This document shows, in pieces, positions 1-5,037 of a stretch of 9,223 bases of DNA. Each line of letters starts with the position of its first letter. Within the stretch, counting starts at the first letter, position 1. The notes under the pieces were generated by a model that was not told where the DNA came from, made no database searches, and worked only from the letters and a program-made list of their open reading frames with translations. This DNA comes from Ignavibacteriales bacterium UBA6490. GTDB lineage: Bacteria > Bacteroidota > Ignavibacteria > Ignavibacteriales > Ignavibacteriaceae. The position numbers and the translations under genes are program-made. The stretch covers positions 11,463-20,685 of the forward strand of contig DJMM01000042.1 of the NCBI GenBank assembly GCA_002435365.1, in the 5' to 3' direction.

Positions 1-1022
1 GAGGTTTCCTTTGTAATTATATTTTCAATTTCATTAAGCGCATAACCCAGGGCAAGCTTTGTTGCTATAAAGGCCAGGGGGTATCCGGTAGCTTTTGAGG
101 CCAGGGCAGAGCTCCGGCTCAGTCTTGCATTTACTTCGATAATCCGGTAATCGCCATTATCGGGACTTAATGCATACTGAATATTGCACTCGCCGATTAT
201 GCCAAGATGACGTATCAGTTTAATACCAACGGATCTCAGGTTGAAATTTTCTTTGGCGGATAAAGTTTGTACCGGTGCCACTACAATGCTGTCGCCTGTA
301 TGTATTCCCATCGGATCGAAATTTTCCATCGAGCAGATCGTAATGCAGTTATCGTAGGTGTCACGCACAATTTCATATTCCACCTCTTTCCAGCCGTACA
401 ACGATTCTTCAATCAGTATCTGGTTTGTAAATGAGAACGCGCGTGTAGCTTTTTCTTTAAGCTCGTCCTCATTGTTCACAATACCTGAACCGAGACCGCC
501 CAGCGCATATGCAATTCGTACCATTACCGGGTACTTTATCTGAGAGGCCGCGTCCAGGGCTTCTTTTACGCTTCCGGCTGTTTTGCTAACCGGTGTTTTA
601 AGATTGATTTCATTCACCCTGTTTGAGAACAGTAACCGGTCTTCGGTATCTTTAATTGTGTCCACAGGGGTTCCGAGAACTTTAATCTGATGTTTGTCAA
701 GGATGCCTTTATCATATAACTCCACCCCGACATTAAGAGCGGTCTGTCCCCCGAACTGAAGAAGTATGCTGTCCGGTTTTTCTTTCTCAATCACATCTTC
801 CACAAACTCCGATTTTATGGGAAGGAAATAAACTTTATCGGCAAAGTTTTCAGAGGTCTGGATTGTGGCAATATTGGGATTAATCAAAACGGATGATATG
901 CCGTCTTCTTTTAGGGCTTTTATTGCCTGGCTGCCGGAGTAGTCAAATTCACCGGCCTGACCAATCTGCAGGGCACCTGATCCGAGGATCAATACTTTTT
1001 GCGGTTTGCCTTTTCTGATCAT
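1..1022 (-). CDS. carB: Carbamoyl-phosphate synthase large subunit, N-terminal part (truncated by window edge)
   Basis: The large subunit makes carbamoyl phosphate from bicarbonate, ammonia passed from CarA, and two ATP, for pyrimidine and arginine synthesis in the cytosol. The first 340 codons are present and the rest lies beyond base 1; full-length proteins are near 1,070 residues. Visible are the N-terminal fold (GQAGEFDYSGSQA, residues 21-33), GGQTALN (91-97), and the first ATP-grasp domain with the glycine-rich loop ALGGLGSG (173-180), ESLYGWKEVEYE (206-217), MGIHTGDS (238-245) and the metal-binding EVNARLSRSS (296-305). The wording GALQIGQAGEF and ALGGLGSG is closer to animal CAD than to E. 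coli CarB (GPIVIGQACEF, TMGGSGGG), comparing from memory. The start is ATG at 1022, with GGAGGG at 1036-1031 eight bases upstream. It begins 16 bp after the carA stop, so the two are almost surely cotranscribed. No frameshift is seen. Confidence 0.97.
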   Translation of the reverse strand, partial: MIRKGKPQKVLILGSGALQIGQAGEFDYSGSQAIKALKEDGISSVLINPNIATIQTSENFADKVYFLPIKSEFVEDVIEKEKPDSILLQFGGQTALNVGVELYDKGILDKHQIKVLGTPVDTIKDTEDRLLFSNRVNEINLKTPVSKTAGSVKEALDAASQIKYPVMVRIAYALGGLGSGIVNNEDELKEKATRAFSFTNQILIEESLYGWKEVEYEIVRDTYDNCITICSMENFDPMGIHTGDSIVVAPVQTLSAKENFNLRSVGIKLIRHLGIIGECNIQYALSPDNGDYRIIEVNARLSRSSALASKATGYPLAFIATKLALGYALNEIENIITKET

Positions 1023-1038
1023 ACTGTTATCCCTCCGG
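1023..1038 (-). promoter_or_regulatory. Strong Shine-Dalgarno site of carB
   Basis: On the minus strand GGAGGG (1036-1031) lies 8 bases before the carB ATG, in the 16-bp carA-carB gap. It fixes the carB start, which sits too close to the carA stop for a separate promoter. Confidence 0.8.
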
Positions 1039-2106
1039 TTATATAGCTCTTACAAACATATCGAATATGAATTCACTGTCATCGGGTCCCGGTGATGCTT
1101 CCGGATGAAACTGTGCACCGAAGAACGGTTTTGAAATATGGATTATGCCTTCATTGGTACCGTCGTTATCATTCACAAACCACTCTCTCCAGTCTTCCGG
1201 AAGGGTTTGTGCATTTATAGCATAGCCGTGATTCTGCGAAGTTATGTAACAGCGCTTTGATCCTGTTTCATTGCACGGCTGGTTATGCCCGCGGTGTCCG
1301 TATTTCAATTTATAGGTGTCGGCACCGGCTGCCAAAGCAAGAATCTGGGAGCCCAGGCAAATTCCAAGAATGGGAATGTTTAATCGAAAGGCCTTCCTGG
1401 TGTGTTCAATTGTTTTGCTGCACATCTTGGGATCCCCCGGACCATTTGACAAAACTATGCCGTCGGCATTAATTCCCGTAAAATCGAAGTCATAAGGGAC
1501 ACGAATTACTGTAATACCCCTGTTAAGGAAGGCTCTTATTATATTGTTTTTGGAACCGCAGTCTACAAGGATTACTTTTTTCTTTCCTCTTTCATAACTC
1601 TTAATTTCTTTTGGCGATACCTCCGATACGAAATCCCTGTCAAGCTGATCCTCAAAATCGATGCTGCTGCTGCCGTCAACTATCAGCTTTCCTTTCATGG
1701 TTCCCTTTTCGCGCAGCTTCCGGGTGAGCATTCTAGTGTCAGCACCAGTTATTCCGGGAATCTTTTTATTGATCATCCATTCTTCCAGTGACTGGCTTCC
1801 GTTCCAGTGAGAGTATTCTTCGGATAATTCTGAAACTATCAAAGCACGGATATGAATGTTGTCTGATTCAAAATTTCCGTACAATCCGTCTTCGCTTTCT
1901 GTTTCAGGGGGCACGCCGTAATTACCTATCAGCGGATAGGTGCATACCAGGATTTGTCCCCTGTAAGAAGGATCGGTCATGGTTTCGGGGTAGCCAACCA
2001 TTCCAGTGTTGAACACAACCTCGCCGTTCGCATTTGAATTCCATCCAAATGCCCGGCCGGTTATTTCAAATCCGTCTTCGAGTATCAGCTTTGCTTCTTT
2101 TCTCAT
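1039..2106 (-). CDS. carA: Carbamoyl-phosphate synthase small (glutaminase) subunit
   Basis: CarA hydrolyses glutamine and channels ammonia to CarB. At 355 residues it is close to the usual 360-385. The N-terminal domain carries MVGYPETMTDPSY (36-48). The C-terminal class I glutamine amidotransferase domain has the nucleophile in GICLGSQ (Cys250), SQNHGYA (290-296) and the His334/Glu336 pair in FHPEASPGP. Ser replaces the His often seen after CLG. Phrases such as YGHRGHNQPC and NDGTNEGIIH recall animal CAD rather than E. coli CarA (from memory). I chose the ATG at 2106 because GGAGAG lies 5 bases upstream. The longer in-frame GTG at 2142 falls inside a terminator hairpin and has no good ribosome site. 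The gene is first in the carAB operon and lies behind a leader with a terminator. Its start codon overlaps the stop of a leader ORF (ATGA). Confidence 0.97.
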   Translation of the reverse strand: MRKEAKLILEDGFEITGRAFGWNSNANGEVVFNTGMVGYPETMTDPSYRGQILVCTYPLIGNYGVPPETESEDGLYGNFESDNIHIRALIVSELSEEYSHWNGSQSLEEWMINKKIPGITGADTRMLTRKLREKGTMKGKLIVDGSSSIDFEDQLDRDFVSEVSPKEIKSYERGKKKVILVDCGSKNNIIRAFLNRGITVIRVPYDFDFTGINADGIVLSNGPGDPKMCSKTIEHTRKAFRLNIPILGICLGSQILALAAGADTYKLKYGHRGHNQPCNETGSKRCYITSQNHGYAINAQTLPEDWREWFVNDNDGTNEGIIHISKPFFGAQFHPEASPGPDDSEFIFDMFVRAI

Positions 2107-2210
2107 ATTATCTCTCCGCTCTGCAGATAAAAAAATAGCCACTCCGGGGAGTGGCTATCCTTTGAAACTTTAAATATTTTGTTTTTAACAATATAAGGGA
2201 GCAATCTCAT
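2103..2210 (-). CDS. Putative 35-residue leader ORF running through the carA attenuator
   Basis: From an ATG at 2210 the minus strand stays open for 35 codons (MRLLPYIVKNKIFK..., ending ...YLQSGEII). It passes through both arms of the terminator hairpin at 2135-2158 and its U tract, and stops at TGA 2105-2103. That stop overlaps the carA ATG as ATGA. The peptide has no recognisable domain and probably no function of its own. The ribosome site is weak (AAAAGTGAA before the ATG), which is the main reason for doubt. Known analogy: in enterobacterial pyrBI a 44-codon leader peptide spans the attenuator, and a ribosome close behind RNA polymerase blocks the terminator when UTP is low. The same use here is inference from layout only. 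The alternative is chance: 108 open bases in AT-rich DNA are not rare. Confidence 0.45.
   Translation of the reverse strand: MRLLPYIVKNKIFKVSKDSHSPEWLFFYLQSGEII
2129..2158 (-). terminator. Intrinsic terminator in the carA leader (attenuator)
   Basis: A perfect 11-bp inverted repeat (ATAGCCACTCC at 2135-2145, GGAGTGGCTAT at 2148-2158) is followed on the minus strand by a run of seven U (2135-2129). On the plus strand the hairpin is preceded by A's and followed by CC, so it works only in the carA direction. The next gene upstream (2359, plus) is divergent, so no minus-strand gene ends here. Only transcripts started between about 2160 and 2350 could be stopped, which makes it an attenuator of carAB. 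I found no PyrR-type binding loop and no convincing alternative antiterminator stem, only a possible weak pairing of GCTCC (about 2203-2199) with the 3' arm. Confidence 0.8.
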
Positions 2211-2227
2211 TTCACTTTTGTTTTTTA

Positions 2228-2256
2228 AATATAGAATAATTGAAAAATATTTCCAA
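2228..2256 (-). promoter_or_regulatory. Candidate sigma-70-type promoter of carAB
   Basis: The minus strand has TTGGAA (2256-2251), a 17-base spacer, and TATATT (2233-2228). The -10 box matches 5 of 6 consensus positions and the -35 box 4 of 6. Transcription would start near 2221, giving a leader of about 115 nt that contains the whole leader ORF and attenuator. The region is very AT-rich, so chance matches are possible. Confidence 0.5.
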
Positions 2257-2299
2257 CTTATTTTTGTGCGGATTTTTTTACCGCCGCCTCCGACTTTAA

Positions 2300-2328
2300 T
2301 TGCATAATTAATAAATTTTTCTTTAGAT
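2300..2328 (+). promoter_or_regulatory. Weak candidate promoter of the aldo/keto reductase unit
   Basis: The plus strand has TTGCAT (2300-2305), a 17-base spacer, and TTAGAT (2323-2328), about 30 bases before the gene start. The -10 box matches only 3 of 6 positions. The location fits the start of a divergent transcription unit, but the sequence support is thin. Confidence 0.25.
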
Positions 2329-2358
2329 TGATTTTGTGTTTATTGAAAGGAATTACAG

Positions 2359-3327
2359 ATGCTTATGAATAAATTTTTAAGATCCGGTGAGGAAATTTCC
2401 CTGCTTGGATTCGGGTGCTGGGGTATAGGAAAATCCGAGTGGATGGGCGCCCGGGACGAAGAGTCCAAAATAATTCTCAGAAAAGCAATTGATGAAGGTA
2501 TTAATTTTTTTGATACTGCCCTTGCGTACGGCAACGGCCACAGCGAAATGCTGGTAGGGGAAGCTGAGAAGGAATCGGGGAAAAAGGTGTTTATTGCAAC
2601 TAAAATTCCGTCCCGAAAAAGGGAGTGGCCTGCGGGTCCCCATTCAACCATTGAGGAGTCTTTTCCTTCTGATTATATAATAAAGCAAACGGAAACCAGC
2701 CTGAAAAACCTGAAGCGGGATTATATAGACCTGCAGCAGTTCCATGTGTGGAATGATAACTGGTGGGACAGCGATGAATGGAAATGTGCCGTTCAAAAAC
2801 TGAAAGACGAGGGGAAGGTGCGCCACTTCGGCATATCTGTTAATGACCATCAGCCGGAAAACGGCATTAAAGCTGCCGGCTCAGGATTAATCGATTCCTT
2901 CCAGGTAATTTTTAATATCTTCGAACAGAGTCCCCTGGAAAAGCTGTTTCCGTTCTGCGAAAAAAACAACATCAGCATAATTGCCCGCGTTCCCTTCGAT
3001 GAGGGAGCACTCACCGGAAACGTAGACCCTTCAACCATATTCCCGCTGGGGGACTGGAGAAGCAACTACTTCAGGGATAAAAGAAAAATGGATGTAAAGC
3101 GTAGGGTAGATAAAATCTGGGAGGATGTGAATACCGAATGCTCCTCTCCTGCCGAAGCCGCATTAAGATATGTAATAAGCTTTAAAGCTGTAACAACTGT
3201 AATTCCCGGTATGAGAAAAGAGAAAAACCTGATGGCTAATATCAATTCGGTTAATAAAGGGGCGCTCCCCCACGCCCTTGTAGATAAATTAAAGATACAC
3301 CGCTGGGATAAAAATTTTTACGAATGA
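2359..3327 (+). CDS. Aldo/keto reductase family oxidoreductase
   Basis: This is a cytosolic NAD(P)H-dependent oxidoreductase of the aldo/keto reductase superfamily, a TIM barrel; the substrate is unknown. At 322 residues it has the normal length. The catalytic tetrad is complete: Asp52 and Tyr57 in FFDTALAYGNGHSE, Lys82 in IATKI, and His129 in LQQFHVW. LGFGCWGIGKSEW (16-28) is the family opening, GKVRHFGIS follows in mid-barrel, and VTTVIPGMR near the C-terminus is the typical cofactor-phosphate region. The start is ATG 2359 with AAGGA about 9 bases upstream; a second Met at codon 3 is possible. It is the first gene of a two-gene unit, its stop overlapping the next start as ATGA. The family mainly reduces carbonyls of sugars and aldehydes. 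The neighbours give no clue to the substrate. Confidence 0.92.
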   Translation: MLMNKFLRSGEEISLLGFGCWGIGKSEWMGARDEESKIILRKAIDEGINFFDTALAYGNGHSEMLVGEAEKESGKKVFIATKIPSRKREWPAGPHSTIEESFPSDYIIKQTETSLKNLKRDYIDLQQFHVWNDNWWDSDEWKCAVQKLKDEGKVRHFGISVNDHQPENGIKAAGSGLIDSFQVIFNIFEQSPLEKLFPFCEKNNISIIARVPFDEGALTGNVDPSTIFPLGDWRSNYFRDKRKMDVKRRVDKIWEDVNTECSSPAEAALRYVISFKAVTTVIPGMRKEKNLMANINSVNKGALPHALVDKLKIHRWDKNFYE

Positions 3328-3857
3328 AAGACAGAAAAACAATTACTGTTTTCGGCAGTTCTATTCCCCTTAAAAATGAACCGGAATATGAAACTGCTTA
3401 CCGCCTTGGAACATTGCTTGCAATGAACGGATTTAATGTATGCTCCGGGGGCCATGCCGGAATTATGGAAGCAGTATCAAAAGCAGTATCCGAAAATGGC
3501 GGGGAAGCAATCGGGGTAACCCTTGATTTTGTGCGTTCATCCCCCAATAAATACCTGACCCGAGAGATAAAGTGCAGTGCTCTCTTTGACAGAATAGAGA
3601 AGCTTATTTCCCTGGGTGATGCTTTTGTGGTTCTCCAGGGAGGAACCGGCACCCTGCTGGAACTTGCTGCAGTATGGGAATTAATGAATAAAAATATTGT
3701 TCCCGTTAAACCCATTGCCTGCCATTCCTCCATGTGGAGAGAGATGGGAAAAATTATCGATAAACAGATCGAAAGAGAAAAAAGAATTTCCGGACTGGTA
3801 AGATATTTTGAGGAACCGGCAGAAATAGTAAAATATCTTAAAGAAACGATCTTTTAA
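3324..3857 (+). CDS. LOG-family (SLOG / lysine-decarboxylase-like Rossmann) protein
   Basis: The 177-residue protein has the LOG/SLOG Rossmann fold: TVFGSS (8-13), CSGGHAGIMEAVSKA (40-54), then FDRIEKLISLGDAFVV (88-103) leading into LQGGTGTLLEL (104-114). Known LOG enzymes release the free base from nucleoside 5'-monophosphates (cytokinin riboside phosphate hydrolysis) and use an Arg plus a PGGxGTxxE motif. Here Arg90 and Glu113 match those positions, but the motif's Pro is Gln. Activity is therefore plausible but not shown; many bacterial members have unknown substrates, and the old label 'lysine decarboxylase' is misleading. The start overlaps the stop of the aldo/keto reductase (ATGA), which suggests translational coupling and joint regulation. 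The stop is 15 bp from the convergent glycosyltransferase gene. Confidence 0.85.
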   Translation: MKDRKTITVFGSSIPLKNEPEYETAYRLGTLLAMNGFNVCSGGHAGIMEAVSKAVSENGGEAIGVTLDFVRSSPNKYLTREIKCSALFDRIEKLISLGDAFVVLQGGTGTLLELAAVWELMNKNIVPVKPIACHSSMWREMGKIIDKQIEREKRISGLVRYFEEPAEIVKYLKETIF

Positions 3858-3872
3858 TTATACCCGGTAAAG

Positions 3873-4928
3873 CTACAAAAGCTCAAGAACGGTTTTATAT
3901 ACCATATCAACTTCAAGCTCCTTTATACACTTGAACTTCACATCATCGCGGGAACATATAAGAGGTCGGGGGGAATAAATAAAACATGGCGAACAATCCA
4001 GATTAAGCGAAGCTATGCGGTGCTCTGTTTTCCATGGATGAATATACGCGGTGTTTGTGGGACCGATTATGGCGGCTGTTTTTAACTGCAGCGCTGCAGC
4101 TATATGCATCAGACTTGAATCATTGGAGACGAATACCCCGCACTTTTTCATTAATGCTGCGGTCTGTGCAAGGTTATCTGTACTTACTGTTATTACCGAC
4201 GGATTATCTGCTGTACCGGCTATAAGCTTCTTAAGCTCGTTTTCTTCGGGACCCCCGAATATCATTATTCTTGAACACTTTCCATCCAAAAGCTTTAATG
4301 CAAGTGCCGCAAATTTTTCCGGCTCCCATCTTCTTTTTTCATGGTTTTTAAGAGTTGCGCATCCGGGATGAAAGCCGATTATTCTTTCATCTTTATTTAT
4401 CTTCTGAGCAGACATATATTCATCCGCAAAGCGAAGATCCTCATCTTTCAGGAACAGCTGCAGCGGCGGCGCTTCATCGAATTCCAAACTCAGAAGCCTG
4501 CTTGCAAGGTTTATATTTTCTTCCACATTGTGAAGCCGGTCGTCTTCAGCGGTTCTGATATTGTTAAGCCATCCAAAATTTATTTTGTCAGCGCGGAGAT
4601 ATTTAATCCCGCCCCTTCTCCTGGCCCCGATAATATAATTTATAATGTTATACTCTTTACGATTGGATGGATAAACATTTATTGTTGCATCATATTTTCT
4701 GCGGAGTCCGGACAGGAATTTTAGCGATGATACCGCTCCCTCTTTCATAAAATCAAAATGGATCACGGAATTAAGATCGGGGTTACGTTCATAGATATCC
4801 TTAACTCCCCTGAACATCACAAGTGCATCGATACCGGCATCCGGCAATACCTTGCGTATAAGATGAAGCGCGGGGGTGAACATTAAAGCGTCACCAATAC
4901 CGGACAGGGCAAGAATAAGGATTTTCAT
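3873..4928 (-). CDS. Glycosyltransferase family 9 (ADP-heptose:LPS heptosyltransferase-like)
   Basis: This GT-B enzyme of family GT9 probably transfers heptose or another sugar to lipopolysaccharide core or a surface glycan on the cytosolic face of the inner membrane. At 351 residues it has normal length. It opens with MKILILALSGIGDALMFTPAL, the GT9 acceptor-side Rossmann start. GFHPGC (185-190) is followed by KRRWEPEKFAAL (198-209), the usual KRWPxExFAxL. FVSNDSSLMHIAAAL (266-280) is the donor-site NDSGxxH motif, with Ser-Leu for Gly-Pro, leading to IIGPTNTAYIHPW. The C-terminus holds four cysteines (312, 315, 325, 334), as in the CSPC-containing GT9 subgroup. The start is ATG 4928 without a clear Shine-Dalgarno site, and no in-frame upstream start fits because of a stop. 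It lies 109 bp after the DUF2723 gene on the same strand, with a hairpin between, so cotranscription is uncertain. Confidence 0.92.
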   Translation of the reverse strand: MKILILALSGIGDALMFTPALHLIRKVLPDAGIDALVMFRGVKDIYERNPDLNSVIHFDFMKEGAVSSLKFLSGLRRKYDATINVYPSNRKEYNIINYIIGARRRGGIKYLRADKINFGWLNNIRTAEDDRLHNVEENINLASRLLSLEFDEAPPLQLFLKDEDLRFADEYMSAQKINKDERIIGFHPGCATLKNHEKRRWEPEKFAALALKLLDGKCSRIMIFGGPEENELKKLIAGTADNPSVITVSTDNLAQTAALMKKCGVFVSNDSSLMHIAAALQLKTAAIIGPTNTAYIHPWKTEHRIASLNLDCSPCFIYSPRPLICSRDDVKFKCIKELEVDMVYKTVLELL

Positions 4929-4981
4929 AATAACAGATAATCAGCTGAATAGTAAAAACATAACAAGAAACATATTCCTTA

Positions 4982-5023
4982 CACACCCCTGATCTTTCTT
5001 CATATTAAAGATTCAGGGGTGTG
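4982..5023 (-). other. Long hairpin between the DUF2723 and GT9 genes
   Basis: CACACCCCTGATCTTT (4982-4997) pairs with 5007-5023, giving a 16-bp stem with one bulged T (5012) and a 9-base loop. It starts 14 bases after the DUF2723 stop. Neither strand has an immediate T run after the stem, so it is not a classical intrinsic terminator. It could be a weak terminator, an RNA 3'-end or processing element, or a stability stem separating the two mRNAs. Confidence 0.6.
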
Positions 5024-5037
5024 CAAAGTTGGAAAAT

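Noticed and set aside
2107..2142. Longer carA reading frame from GTG at 2142, adding 12 residues
   Set aside because: The GTG lies inside the terminator hairpin and the added codons read the U tract. ATG 2106 has GGAGAG at good spacing and gives the normal N-terminus.
2265..2292. GCGG, T-rich loop, CCGC near 2269-2284 as a terminator or operator
   Set aside because: The stem is only 4 bp, with the T run in the loop instead of after the stem, so it is not a credible terminator.
2143..2358. A PyrR-binding loop or known riboswitch in the carA leader
   Set aside because: No conserved PyrR-type loop or riboswitch core could be recognised; only the terminator hairpin and the small ORF are supported.
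4051..4724. Overlapping plus-strand frames of 106 and 127 codons opposite the GT9 gene
   Set aside because: The GT9 motifs on the minus strand explain the region; the plus-strand products are low-complexity shadows.
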